Part shown: piece after piece, positions 46,628-55,816 of the stretch
Numbering within the stretch: the stretch's first letter is position 1
Layout of the letters: each line of letters starts with the position of its first letter
NCBI GenBank assembly: GCA_021730225.1
Contig: CP072532.1
Coordinates: 827,230 to 891,229, forward strand
DNA: 64,000 nucleotides
Reading direction: 5' to 3'
DNA from: Candidatus Vesicomyidisocius sp. Agig_15_S12
GTDB taxonomy: Bacteria > Pseudomonadota > Gammaproteobacteria > PS1 > Pseudothioglobaceae
The notes under the pieces: model-generated
Databases searched by the model: none
Seen by the model: the letters and a program-made list of their open reading frames with translations, nothing else
Told to the model about the DNA's origin: nothing
Translations under genes and position numbers: made by a program

Positions 46628-48403
46628 ATCAACAGTTGTTACTTTTAGTGTTATTTTTTCATCTAGCTGAGGCAAAATTTTAAACTTAATCTGAGTCATC
46701 ATACCTAATTCAGGAATCATAAGCAATGCCTTATCACCGCGTATATCCACTACAAAACTATCACCTGTCCATAATGGATTATCGAGTAGATAAACGCATT
46801 TATAATGGTCATTACTAGAACGTATTGTCCTACCAACACTAGACATAATAGCATTATGAATACCAATAATCTTTTTAACATCCTCCTTCTTTAATGTATC
46901 TTCACCTTTAATAAACCGACTAAGCTGTTGATGTGCAAATAAATCAAGATACCTTCTAAGTGGGCTAGTAATACGTAAATACGCCTTAACTCCTAAACCA
47001 AAATGGGGTAAATTCTTGATAGATGTAGCTGAGCGTTTAAAAAACTTTATAGCTTTGAATGACTCAGATAAAGATAATGTGTCTTGATTATCTAATATTT
47101 CTTGTGAAAACCCTCCTTTATCTTGAATTGTATAAGGCATAACAATATCATTATCAACAGCAAATTGTGCAACAACACGACCTGCCATCACCATCATTTC
47201 GGCCACCAATTCACGACTTTTACTTAATCTTTGTTGTGTAATTAATACTTGTCCCTCCCTAAACCTAATATCAACATTAGGCAAATTTAAACTAATTGCG
47301 CCATTTTTATATCTATATTGCTTATGTGCTTTTGTGATGCTTTGTAATTTTGATAAATATTCATTGGAGACCAACATCCCATCTGCATTATCATAACTAA
47401 TATTGGTCACTTTAATTATACTGCGAACCACTTCAACGTTATTAATCTCGCCTGATTCTAAAGTAAAACCTATCGACAAAGCATGTGATGTTTCAGTCAA
47501 TCCTAATGCACACATCTTAGTCACAGAAATAGGTAGCATGTGGATAATTTGCTCGGGTAAATATAAATTAGAAGCACGCTTTTGTGCATAAACATCCAAC
47601 TCAGAACCAGCGGTAGCAATCAAAGATACATCAGCAATATGAATCCAAATTTTATCGCCATCAACACTAATTGCATCATCAGCATCATTTGAATCAAAAT
47701 TATCAATTGCATAACTATATAAATGCGTTAAATCAACCCGCTCAACCTTTACTATACTAGCATCAACCTGATCATCTTTAAGAATATTATTACGAGTTGG
47801 ATAAGGATTAAAACTTGGCTTAAAATAATTCAGATTTAATAACAATCTATAAGCAGATTCAGGTATATTTTCTACACCAATATTAGATAAAACCTTAGCA
47901 TGCTTAGATTGATTTAATGCTACTTTCTCAATATCTCTAATATAAGGTAAATCTTGTTCATCCAATATATTATTAGCAATATTATCCGCACAATGCTTAA
48001 GATTTTTAGTCTCAATAATTTTAGCATCGCGTTTAGTTCGGATGCTTTCAACTTGGCAAGTTGGGCGTATAAAAACTTTATCTTTTTGCCAATAAAAATA
48101 CAACCCATCTTCAATTAAAACACAACTACACCAAGCATTTTTAGCGTTATATTCATCAAATAACCATTGCGTTACTTCTTCTAATGTTAATACTTCTTCT
48201 TGTAGATCTTCAAGTACAGACATATCTGCATATGTATATGTACATACGTTATCTACCTGAACAAATTCAGAATGAATAAAACGAAAATCTTTTGCTCGTA
48301 CCAAGCGTGAAGAACCATCAGCAAACTCTAATACAAATTTATGTATCGTTTGCTTAATAATACGTGCAGGCTTACCTTTATAGGATACTAAAGCGTTAAT
48401 CAA
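46592..48403 (-). CDS. RNase II/VacB-family exoribonuclease
   Basis: A 603-residue protein with an RNB catalytic domain: AIDNFDSNDADDAISVDGDK (the metal-binding Asp cluster), HIADVSLIA, LPEQIIHMLP and late SPLRRYLDLFAHQQL. A short S1-like region ends the protein. Family knowledge: 3'-5' hydrolytic RNA degradation. The start is a TTG at 48403, eight bases after the gcvH stop, without a clear ribosome site; the next in-frame Met is about 60 residues in, so TTG is likelier. It overlaps lpxH tail-to-tail by 36 bases. Between RNase II and RNase R the call is open; length favours RNase II. Confidence 0.88.
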   Translation of the reverse strand: MINALVSYKGKPARIIKQTIHKFVLEFADGSSRLVRAKDFRFIHSEFVQVDNVCTYTYADMSVLEDLQEEVLTLEEVTQWLFDEYNAKNAWCSCVLIEDGLYFYWQKDKVFIRPTCQVESIRTKRDAKIIETKNLKHCADNIANNILDEQDLPYIRDIEKVALNQSKHAKVLSNIGVENIPESAYRLLLNLNYFKPSFNPYPTRNNILKDDQVDASIVKVERVDLTHLYSYAIDNFDSNDADDAISVDGDKIWIHIADVSLIATAGSELDVYAQKRASNLYLPEQIIHMLPISVTKMCALGLTETSHALSIGFTLESGEINNVEVVRSIIKVTNISYDNADGMLVSNEYLSKLQSITKAHKQYRYKNGAISLNLPNVDIRFREGQVLITQQRLSKSRELVAEMMVMAGRVVAQFAVDNDIVMPYTIQDKGGFSQEILDNQDTLSLSESFKAIKFFKRSATSIKNLPHFGLGVKAYLRITSPLRRYLDLFAHQQLSRFIKGEDTLKKEDVKKIIGIHNAIMSSVGRTIRSSNDHYKCVYLLDNPLWTGDSFVVDIRGDKALLMIPELGMMTQIKFKILPQLDEKITLKVTTVDLVDCSANFKSI

Positions 48404-48411
48404 TTTAGAAT

Positions 48412-48786
48412 CTAGTTTAATATTTGTGCATAAGCAATAGCATCCATTAAGTCACCAACTAAATGAGACTTAAATTTAACTAACCAACCATCATCATAAC
48501 AACTAGAATTAACCAATTCTGGTTCGTCATCAAGTGCTTCATTAGCTTCGATAATTTGCAAATCAGCAGGTGAATAAACACCACTAGCCGCTTTAACAGA
48601 TTCAACCACACAAAACTCATCATCAATAGAGATTTTATCATCAACATTAGGTAATTCTACAAACACCATATCACCTAACAATGCTTGTGCATGATCAGTA
48701 ATACCCATAGTATAAGTATCATCACCATTATCCAAAATCCACTCGTGAGTTTGTGTATATTGCCTATCATTTCTTATTTCACTCAT
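48412..48786 (-). CDS. gcvH: Glycine cleavage system H protein
   Basis: A 124-residue lipoyl carrier with the attachment region [16 protein letters not shown] (lipoyl lysine in SVKA) and the N-terminal THEWI. Family knowledge: GcvH shuttles the aminomethyl group between GcvP, GcvT and GcvL. gcvT precedes it by 42 bases; gcvP is not in this window. The RNase gene follows closely. Confidence 0.97.
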   Translation of the reverse strand: MSEIRNDRQYTQTHEWILDNGDDTYTMGITDHAQALLGDMVFVELPNVDDKISIDDEFCVVESVKAASGVYSPADLQIIEANEALDDEPELVNSSCYDDGWLVKFKSHLVGDLMDAIAYAQILN

Positions 48787-48828
48787 GCTGTTCTCCTAAA
48801 TTTTTTCAAGTAATTTTTTCTTACTTAT

Positions 48829-49905
48829 TTAAACCAATACACTACCATTACGCACAAATGGCGGTTCAACTATTTTAGCGTAAACCTGCCTTTTTCGTAT
48901 CTCAATTTCACACACACCAAGGTTACCTTTCGGTACGCTTGCCAATGCAATTACCTTACCTATAGTAGGTGAAAATATACCTGAAGTAACTTTACCTTCA
49001 CCTAGATTAGTCATTACTTTTTGGTGGTTACGAATCACATCTTTACCTTCTAAAACTAACCCAATAATGGTTTTTTTAACCCCCTTATCTTTTAACACCT
49101 CTAATGCATTACGGCCTATAAACGCACGATTTTCGTTACTTAAATCAACCGTCCAAGCTAATGATGCTTCAAGTGGTGAAACCATATCATTCATTTCTGA
49201 ACCATATAAACTCACTCCCGCCTCTAAACGTAAAGTATCAAAAGCACCCAAACCATAAGGTTTAACACCAGCCTCAAGCAGCATTTTCCAAGTAAATTTT
49301 GCCGCATTTGAAGGTAACATAATTTCAAATCCATCTTCGCCTGTATGGCCTATACGTGCAATAAACAACTTACCTAAACTAGCTGCATTAAATGATTTTA
49401 ACTCACCACAAACCTCTTCTACTCCTGGCATAGCAGAGAATACTTTTTCCCTTGCATTTGGACCTTGTACAGCAATCATAGCTAAATCAGATATAGACTC
49501 AACCAATACATCAAAACTATTTGCTTGAGTGTTAATCCAAGCCATATTCTTATAGGTAGTCCTTGCATTGATAACCATACGATAATATTCATTATTTCGA
49601 TAATAAACAATCAAATCGTCCACTATTCCACCTAATTCATTTAACATACAACTATATAAAGCATTTCCTTGTACTCTTAACTTATCAACATCATTAGCAA
49701 TCAAAATTTGCAAAAACGCTTTTGCTTCAGCACCTTTAAAATCTACCACGCTCATATGTGAAATGTCAAACATACCTGCATCATGGCGTACTTGATGATG
49801 CTCCTCAATTTGAGAACCATAATTAAGTGGTATTTTCCAATCCCAAAAATCAACCATCTTTCCTTGTGACTCTATATGTATTTGATATAATGGTGTTTGT
49901 TTCAT
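48829..49905 (-). CDS. gcvT: Aminomethyltransferase (glycine cleavage T protein)
   Basis: A 358-residue GcvT of normal length: PLNYGSQIEEHHQVRHDAGMFDISHM near the N-terminus, the folate-binding region with Asp (YSCMLNELGGIVDDLIVY), GHTGEDGFEIMLP and ARLEAG-like DTLRLEAGVSLYG. Family knowledge: transfers a one-carbon unit to tetrahydrofolate while releasing ammonia. The ATG shares one base with the yciB stop (TAATG), so yciB-gcvT-gcvH form one transcript. Confidence 0.97.
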   Translation of the reverse strand: MKQTPLYQIHIESQGKMVDFWDWKIPLNYGSQIEEHHQVRHDAGMFDISHMSVVDFKGAEAKAFLQILIANDVDKLRVQGNALYSCMLNELGGIVDDLIVYYRNNEYYRMVINARTTYKNMAWINTQANSFDVLVESISDLAMIAVQGPNAREKVFSAMPGVEEVCGELKSFNAASLGKLFIARIGHTGEDGFEIMLPSNAAKFTWKMLLEAGVKPYGLGAFDTLRLEAGVSLYGSEMNDMVSPLEASLAWTVDLSNENRAFIGRNALEVLKDKGVKKTIIGLVLEGKDVIRNHQKVMTNLGEGKVTSGIFSPTIGKVIALASVPKGNLGVCEIEIRKRQVYAKIVEPPFVRNGSVLV

Positions 49906-50558
49906 TATTTTTTATCTTCTTTAATATATTTCTTAATAAAAATTATCATTATGATTATCAATATAAATGTTAGTCCTATAGTGCCAAATAATTTAAAATT
50001 AACCCAAGATTCTTCAGCCTCTTGGGCAGTAATACAAAGTTTACTCATTGCTATATTCGTGCAATTTAACATTGTCAATTCAATTTTAGGATCAAGTTCA
50101 GTAGCGGTAAATAATGCTTCTCTAGCACTTAAAGCAATATTAACATAATAAGCATTAACAATCGCAATACCCATAAAACCCAATCCCCACAACCAACTAA
50201 GTTGAGACCATATATTTATCGGTAAATCTAATTCTTTTCCTAACATCCTCTGTAATAAGGTTTTTTCACCAATCCACATACTTAACACTAACATAAAAGC
50301 AAATACCACATACAACACACTAACTTTCCACATTAAAAATGCAGGATCTCTCAAAACAAGCGTAACCCCTCCTAACCCCCCCAATAAAACAAATGTTATT
50401 AAATGCGTATTTTCAAACCTTCCAATTTGGTAACGTACAATCATCATCTGCAAAAAAGTCGCGCCAATCATGGCATAAATTGCCATATACAAACCCATGA
50501 CTTTATAAACAACAAAAAATAGAATAATAGGAAAAAATTCAAGTAAGAATTTATTCAC
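49905..50558 (-). CDS. yciB: YciB/septation protein A-family membrane protein with an insertion
   Basis: A 217-residue membrane protein with the YciB pattern: MNKFLLEFFPIILFFVVYK, FENTHLITFVLLGGLGGVTL, WKVSVLYVVFAF, LLQRMLGKELDLP and WVNFKLFGTIGLTFIL. Five or six membrane helices. Oddity: about 35 extra, partly polar residues (SAREALFTATELDPKIELTM and following, with two Cys) lie between the NAYYVNIAL helix and WVNFK, a loop of only about six residues in the enterobacterial protein. Family knowledge: inner-membrane protein linked to cell envelope and division. The start is GTG, directly after the TAA of the upstream gene. Confidence 0.9.
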   Translation of the reverse strand: MNKFLLEFFPIILFFVVYKVMGLYMAIYAMIGATFLQMMIVRYQIGRFENTHLITFVLLGGLGGVTLVLRDPAFLMWKVSVLYVVFAFMLVLSMWIGEKTLLQRMLGKELDLPINIWSQLSWLWGLGFMGIAIVNAYYVNIALSAREALFTATELDPKIELTMLNCTNIAMSKLCITAQEAEESWVNFKLFGTIGLTFILIIIMIIFIKKYIKEDKK

Positions 50559-50768
50559 TTATTCTAAATGCTCTTTAGAGCAATATGCTTTATTATTTTG
50601 AATAATCGCCTCATTTTTAGGGATATGCATCTTACAAACACTACAAGCTAACATTATGTTGCTAGAAGATTTCTGATTAATACGATCAATTGGTTTCCTA
50701 AACTTTTTTAGCAACCAAAAACCCATCCAAAAAAATAGAATAATAATAATTAACTTAATAATCCCCAT
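50559..50768 (-). CDS. PP0621-like small membrane protein with a cysteine pair
   Basis: A 69-residue protein: an N-terminal membrane helix (residues 3-20), a basic linker, and a small domain with LACSVCKMHIPKNEAI and a late YCSKEH, probably a metal-binding or zinc-ribbon-like knuckle. This pattern resembles the uncharacterised PP0621 family. It starts the operon with yciB and the glycine cleavage genes; its stop abuts the GTG of yciB. Divergent from tRNA-Leu. Function unknown. Confidence 0.75.
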   Translation of the reverse strand: MGIIKLIIIILFFWMGFWLLKKFRKPIDRINQKSSSNIMLACSVCKMHIPKNEAIIQNNKAYCSKEHLE

Positions 50769-50813
50769 ACAATACTACCCTAACAAAAAGTGAAATTTTA
50801 CCCATGCTTAGTA

Positions 50814-50819
50814 TATAAT
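50814..50819 (+). promoter_or_regulatory. -10 element of tRNA-Leu
   Basis: A perfect TATAAT lies 35 bases before the mature tRNA 5' end. The -35 region is weak (TGAAAT at 50791-50796, 17-base spacing). Confidence 0.5.
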
Positions 50820-50854
50820 TCCTTTTTTTTACGTATCAATTAAGTTACAAACTT

Positions 50855-50941
50855 GCCCGGGTGGTGAAATTGGTAGACACACAGGACTTAAAATCCTGCG
50901 GCCTAACGGCCATGCCGGTTCGATTCCGGCCCTGGGCACCA
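50855..50941 (+). tRNA. tRNA-Leu (anticodon UAA)
   Basis: An 87-base class II tRNA. Acceptor arms GCCCGGG (50855-50861) and CCTGGGC (50931-50937) pair with one G-U; the anticodon arm is CAGGA-CTTAAAA-TCCTG with anticodon TAA at 50889-50891. A long variable arm (GCGGCCTAACGGCC-like) and a T arm GCCGG-TTCGATT-CCGGC follow. The CCA end is encoded (50939-50941). It reads UUA, a heavily used leucine codon in this AT-rich genome. Confidence 0.98.
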
Positions 50942-51148
50942 TTCTTAAATTAATTTTTTTAACAACCAGCACTTGATGACGAAAAACTAACTATATTTTC
51001 TATATTTTACTAACAAACAATTATGGAGTATTAGTTATCTTTACAACCACCATGTTCAAGATAATCTTGATCAATATTTATCAAAAAATTTATCTTAACT
51101 TAGCTAAGATTTCGTATAATTAATATATTCTAACTCAGGTACTTTATC

Positions 51149-51556
51149 ATGCAAAAACAGATTATTTCAACCAACAAAGCCCCTAAAGCAATCGGCACTT
51201 ATTCTCAAGCAGTATGTATTACTGGCGGATCTGTCATTTATTTATCTGGACAAATTCCTTTAATACCAGAAACAATGAAAATAATCAGTGGAGATATTAA
51301 TGAACAAATTAATCAAGTTTTTAAAAATCTAATGGCTGTTTGTCGTCAATCTAATGGTGACTTAAAGGATATTGTAAAACTTAATATCTACATAACTGAT
51401 CTACATAATTTTCCAAAAGTTAACAAAATCATGTCCACCTATTTTGATGAACCCTATCCTGCACGTGCAATAATTGGTATTAATGAACTACCTAAAAAAT
51501 CTATGGTAGAAATAGATGGGATTATGGTGATAGAACCATGTGATTACACATACTAA
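51149..51556 (+). CDS. ridA: RidA-family enamine/imine deaminase
   Basis: A 135-residue YjgF/YER057c/UK114 protein: ISTNKAPKAIGTYSQAV at the start, YLSGQIPLIPET, and PARAIIGINELPKKSMVEIDG with the catalytic arginine. Family knowledge: hydrolyses reactive 2-aminoacrylate and related imines. TATAAT lies at 51115-51120. The final codons and stop are inside a perfect 16-bp tandem duplication. recG follows 91 bases later. Confidence 0.95.
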   Translation: MQKQIISTNKAPKAIGTYSQAVCITGGSVIYLSGQIPLIPETMKIISGDINEQINQVFKNLMAVCRQSNGDLKDIVKLNIYITDLHNFPKVNKIMSTYFDEPYPARAIIGINELPKKSMVEIDGIMVIEPCDYTY

Positions 51557-51572
51557 TGATTACACATACTAA
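51541..51572 (+). repeat. Perfect 16-bp tandem duplication over the ridA stop codon
   Basis: TGATTACACATACTAA occurs twice head-to-tail (51541-51556 and 51557-51572) with no mismatch. The first copy supplies the end and stop of ridA; the second is downstream. No mismatch suggests a recent event. Confidence 0.95.
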
Positions 51573-51647
51573 ACACTCCATACTAAAATAACTTTATACA
51601 ACCATCATAATTTGTTTAAATAAACTCCACCTATTTTATTTTATATA

Positions 51648-53714
51648 ATGTATCAATTATCTAATTCAATTATTATATTAGATGGATTAGGTCCAAAAAC
51701 ACAACAAAGACTAAATACCATTGGCATTTTTAATTTGGAACATTTATTGTTTCAATTGCCAACACGTTATCAAGATAAGACCAAGCTAGCTAAGCTAAAC
51801 CAAGTCCGAGTAGGTGATGAGGTATTAATTCAACTAACCATAAAGTATACTGAACAGGTGTCAACTCATAAAAAACAATTGTTATGCTATTTATCTGACT
51901 CTAATCATCAAAACTTATTACTTAGATTTTTTTATTTTAATCAATATCAAAAACAAAACTTTGTTCGGGGTGATATCATCCAATGCTTTGGTAAGATAAA
52001 AATGGGTCAAAATAGCTTAGAAATACATCATCCTGAATATCGATTAATCTCTAAAGGACAAGCTAATTTACTAGAAAAAACACTTAGCCCTATCTATCCA
52101 TTAACTGCTAATATTCGTCAAACACAAATGAAAAAATGGATAGATATTGCATTAGAAGTTCTTCAACAATCAGATTTGTCTGATAATTTTAAAAATCTAA
52201 CAAACAATGCCATGCCTACTCTTAAACAGGCCTTAAATACATTGCACCATCCTAAAGTTTATGATAACATCAAACAAATCGCTAATTTTAAGCACCTTTC
52301 ACAGCAACGCTTAATTATTGATGAGTTATGTGCGCAACGCCTTAATCTACTCAAATTCAAAAGAAAACGTAAATCCAAAACATCTAACATATTTAAAATA
52401 AAAAATAACTTAATTCAAAAAGCATTAAACACATTAAAATTTAAACTTACCAAAGCACAACAACGTTGTATTAATGACATTAATTCAGATCTTAGCTCAA
52501 ACCATCCAATGCTTAGACTATTGCAAGGTGACATAGGGTCAGGTAAAACCGTTATAGTTATATTTGCTTGTTTACAAGCAATCGAAAATGGCTTTCAAAC
52601 GACTATCATTACACCTACTGAAATACTAACTGCACAATATTTACAAGAATTCTCAAATTATCTAACTCCTTTAGGCATTGGAATTGCGTTTTTAACTGAC
52701 TCACAAAGTGCAATACAAAGATCCAAACAACTTGAAAAAATTAACTCAGATACAGTAAGAATTATCATTGGTACCCATGTATTAATCCAAACTCAAGTTA
52801 TTTTTGATAAACTAGGCTTAGTAATTATTAATGAACAACACACATTTGGTGTACATCAATACTTATCTCTTGTACAAAAATCGCATAATACGCCTCACCA
52901 ACTAATCATAACTACCACTCCTATTCCAAAGTCATTAACCATTAGTGTTTATGCAGATTTAGACTACTCAATAATTGATGAATTACCGCCTGGTAGAACA
53001 CCAACTAACACTATTGTACTTGGAAATGAAAAAAAAAATAAAGTAATTGAAAAAATCAAACAAGTTTGTAATACTGGTAATCAAGTATATTGGATATGTA
53101 CATTGATTGAAGAATCAGAAGTACTCCGTACTGAATCTGCTACTAACACCCATAATTATCTAAAAAAAAATTTAGAAGAATTAACTGTAGTACTAATTCA
53201 TGGGAGGATGCACAAACACAAAAAATCCAATATTATAGCAAAATTTTTTAAAGGTAAAATTGACGTTTTAGTTGCCACTTCAGAGATTGAAACGGGTATG
53301 AATATCATTAATACTTCACTCATGGTCATTGAAAATTCTGAAAGACTAGGGCTTACACAATTACACCAATTACGTAGTCGTGTAGGACGAAATCTTGACG
53401 CTAGTATTTGTATTCTAATGTATCAAGCACCACTTAGTTATAATGCTATTGCACGACTTGACATCTTAAGAAAAACAAATGATGGATTTAAAATTGCACT
53501 AAAAGACTTAGAACTTCGTGGCCCTAATGAGATTCTAGGAACACATCAGATAGGCATAACTAATATGAAAATTGCTAATATTGTACGTGATAGGTATTTG
53601 CTCAAACAAGTACAGTCTTACTCAAAGCAATTCTTAAAATTAGACAAAAACAAACAACACATACTTATTACTCGTTGGATTACCGATTATAACAACCCAT
53701 ATGATAATATTTAA
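51648..53714 (+). CDS. recG: RecG-family branched-DNA helicase with altered motif II
   Basis: A 688-residue protein with the RecG wedge domain (about 1-230) and two helicase domains. Walker A is intact (LLQGDIGSGKT, Lys300), and the C-terminal part keeps the LPPGRTP and GRMHKHKKSNI segments. Oddities: motif II, normally DEQHRFG, reads NEQHTFG with Asn395 in place of the metal-coordinating Asp; the TATPIPR motif reads TTTPIPK; and LRGRVGR reads LRSRVGR. Family knowledge: RecG regresses stalled forks using ATP. The frame is intact, so the protein is made, but its ATPase may be weak or lost. ubiC follows 32 bases later. Confidence 0.92.
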   Translation: MYQLSNSIIILDGLGPKTQQRLNTIGIFNLEHLLFQLPTRYQDKTKLAKLNQVRVGDEVLIQLTIKYTEQVSTHKKQLLCYLSDSNHQNLLLRFFYFNQYQKQNFVRGDIIQCFGKIKMGQNSLEIHHPEYRLISKGQANLLEKTLSPIYPLTANIRQTQMKKWIDIALEVLQQSDLSDNFKNLTNNAMPTLKQALNTLHHPKVYDNIKQIANFKHLSQQRLIIDELCAQRLNLLKFKRKRKSKTSNIFKIKNNLIQKALNTLKFKLTKAQQRCINDINSDLSSNHPMLRLLQGDIGSGKTVIVIFACLQAIENGFQTTIITPTEILTAQYLQEFSNYLTPLGIGIAFLTDSQSAIQRSKQLEKINSDTVRIIIGTHVLIQTQVIFDKLGLVIINEQHTFGVHQYLSLVQKSHNTPHQLIITTTPIPKSLTISVYADLDYSIIDELPPGRTPTNTIVLGNEKKNKVIEKIKQVCNTGNQVYWICTLIEESEVLRTESATNTHNYLKKNLEELTVVLIHGRMHKHKKSNIIAKFFKGKIDVLVATSEIETGMNIINTSLMVIENSERLGLTQLHQLRSRVGRNLDASICILMYQAPLSYNAIARLDILRKTNDGFKIALKDLELRGPNEILGTHQIGITNMKIANIVRDRYLLKQVQSYSKQFLKLDKNKQHILITRWITDYNNPYDNI

Positions 53715-53746
53715 AAGTATTTGATTGACGTAAAATACACACAATT

Positions 53747-54223
53747 ATGTTTAACACAAAAAATTTAATATGGACAAACTTAAATCAAATAAAAAACATA
53801 CCTGATCACATTCTGACTTGGCTTGATGATTATCAATCCTTAACTGCTAAACTAAAACAAAAATTCAATCGTTTTTCAATTAATATTTTATCACAAAAAG
53901 AGTCTATCCCACATGCTGATGAAATAGAATTGCTTAATTGGCACAACCAATTTGTTGTGCGCGAAGTAGAGCTTTTAGGAAATGATCAAGTTATTGTATT
54001 TGCTAGGTCAATCATTCCTATTACTAACAACACACAAAGCTTATTAAAAATTGGTAGTCACCCTTTAGGTGAAATGTTGTTTAATGATATAAATATTAAA
54101 CGTAGTCAATTACAAATTACTCATACACATGGAACTTGGGGTAGAAGATCTATCTTTACCATTGATTCAACTCAAGTATTAGTGAGTGAATTCTTTATAA
54201 AAACTAATAAATTAATTAGTTAA
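53747..54223 (+). CDS. ubiC: Chorismate pyruvate-lyase UbiC
   Basis: A 158-residue protein with the UbiC pattern: WLDDYQSLTAKLKQK, FVVREVELLGNDQVIVFARSIIP (active-site Arg in VREV), IGSHPLGEMLF and the final SEFFI with Glu. Family knowledge: makes 4-hydroxybenzoate from chorismate, the first committed step of ubiquinone synthesis. ubiA usually follows; here 580 bases without a gene follow, so ubiA is displaced or lost from this site. Oddity: the usual basic TRRL pattern after the first motif is TAKL. Confidence 0.9.
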   Translation: MFNTKNLIWTNLNQIKNIPDHILTWLDDYQSLTAKLKQKFNRFSINILSQKESIPHADEIELLNWHNQFVVREVELLGNDQVIVFARSIIPITNNTQSLLKIGSHPLGEMLFNDINIKRSQLQITHTHGTWGRRSIFTIDSTQVLVSEFFIKTNKLIS

Positions 54224-54802
54224 TTTCACCTTTTGATATATAAAAATATATTTGATAATATTCTTTCTAACCTCTAGTCATAAATCCATAATCAAAATAG
54301 TTAACTTAAAACCTAATAATCAAGATACAATACTTATTATAATCTTGATACCTCAACAAGAGCTACTTCCATTGTATTAAACATTAATAACCCAAATTCG
54401 AATCATTAACTTATTATCCTTGATAATTTAACAGGAATTCTTAAAAATATCAACAAAATTTAACAGGTAGAATTGATAATATTAAGCTGTTTTTTAGAGG
54501 TATTTTTGATATAGAATTTGAAAATTTATCTATTTATCTATTATTACACTTAATCTTGTCTTATAATCTATTACACTAAAAAATAGACAAGTTCTAATTT
54601 TAATAATTAACAAAAAAACAACTAGCCAATGGCTACTTATAATAAGCTTAAAAATGCAACACAAAAGATCAATCGATTGAAAACATACTAATAACAGACA
54701 AACTCACTTTGAATGATTTAACACGGTAAACTATAAAACAGTATTTGCTGTTTTCAGTGTTCTTAACTTCACCTCTATTTTAGCGGTAAAATAGCACATA
54801 TT
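54224..54802. other. AT-rich spacer with a hairpin, site of the usual ubiA
   Basis: A 579-base stretch without a supportable gene. A perfect hairpin AAAACAG-TATTTG-CTGTTTT lies at 54735-54754, about 50 bases before trpG, with T-rich ends but no separate U-run; it could be a weak terminator or a leader structure. A TAAAAT near 54787 may serve as the trpG -10. I looked for ubiA fragments and recognised none. Confidence 0.45.
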
Positions 54803-55390
54803 ATGTTGCTTATGATTGACAATTACGACTCATTTACCTATAATCTAGTACAGTATTTTGGTGAGTTAGGACAAGTCGTTGAAGTGTACCGTAACGATGA
54901 AATTACAATACAGGAAATTGAAAAACTTATGCCTGAATTTTTGGTAATTTCACCAGGCCCTTACACACCAAACGAAGCAGGAATTTCAATTGAGGTTATT
55001 AAGTATTTTTCAAAGAAAATACCAATCCTAGGTGTATGTCTAGGGTTTCAAGCTATAGTTCAGACTTTTGGCGGACATATTATTGGTGCAAAAAAAATTA
55101 TGCATGGAAAGGTGTCTAAAATTTATCATACCAATAAAGGTATATTTACAAGCCTCAAGAATCCACTCAATGCAACACGCTATCATTCATTAGTAGCACA
55201 ACAATCAACTTTACCCAAATGCTTTGAAGTTACTTCATGGACCAAAAATAACAAAGGAGAGGTAGACGAAATTATGGGTGTTAGACACAAAGAATTTGCT
55301 ACCGAGGGAGTGCAATTTCACCCGGAATCAATTTTGACCGAACAGGGTCATGAAATACTAAATAATTTTTTAATAAGGAGAGCTTTATAA
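54803..55390 (+). CDS. trpG: Anthranilate/aminodeoxychorismate synthase glutaminase subunit
   Basis: A 195-residue class I amidotransferase: [19 protein letters not shown] at the N-terminus, [11 protein letters not shown], the catalytic Cys79 in LGVCLGFQA, and [13 protein letters not shown]. Family knowledge: supplies ammonia to TrpE (tryptophan) and often PabB (folate), so pabA is an equally good name. Oddity: the residue after LG is Phe82, where most members have His. trpE, trpD and trpC are not adjacent. The rhodanese gene follows three bases later. Confidence 0.9.
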   Translation: MLLMIDNYDSFTYNLVQYFGELGQVVEVYRNDEITIQEIEKLMPEFLVISPGPYTPNEAGISIEVIKYFSKKIPILGVCLGFQAIVQTFGGHIIGAKKIMHGKVSKIYHTNKGIFTSLKNPLNATRYHSLVAQQSTLPKCFEVTSWTKNNKGEVDEIMGVRHKEFATEGVQFHPESILTEQGHEILNNFLIRRAL

Positions 55391-55393
55391 ACT

Positions 55394-55813
55394 ATGAAAA
55401 TATTTGAATTCTTATTTGCTAATGAGCAAATATTTACGACCATTACGCTTATATTATTAATTGCTTTACTTATTGGTAATATTGTTGTTGATAAATTAAA
55501 AAAATATAAAGATATTGACCCCAGTGGAGCGGTTACACTAATGGATAATAATAATCTTATTCTATTAGATGTTAGAGAAGAAAAGGAGAGAAAGGTTGGA
55601 TATATTGATGGTGATATTCACATTCCACTTGCTAATGTTAAGAGTAAATTATTTTCACTAGATAAACACAAAAAAGTACTAGTTTATTGTCGTAGTGGCT
55701 CTCGTTCAGCACATATTTCTGGACTATTAACACGCAATAAATTTGTAAATGTATACAACTTAAAAGGGGGATTTCAAGCATGGAAGAAAGCCAAACTACC
55801 CATTAAAACCTAA
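55394..55813 (+). CDS. Membrane-anchored rhodanese-like protein (YibN type)
   Basis: A 139-residue protein with one N-terminal membrane helix (about 14-32) and a rhodanese domain: LILLDVREEKERKVGYIDG, then the active-site loop CRSGSRS. Family knowledge: carries persulfide on the loop cysteine and can act as a sulfurtransferase; YibN-like proteins sit upstream of grxC in gammaproteobacteria, as here. In a sulfur oxidiser it might contribute sulfur to other carriers, but this is inference. It precedes grxC by three bases. Confidence 0.9.
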   Translation: MKIFEFLFANEQIFTTITLILLIALLIGNIVVDKLKKYKDIDPSGAVTLMDNNNLILLDVREEKERKVGYIDGDIHIPLANVKSKLFSLDKHKKVLVYCRSGSRSAHISGLLTRNKFVNVYNLKGGFQAWKKAKLPIKT

Positions 55814-55816
55814 ATA

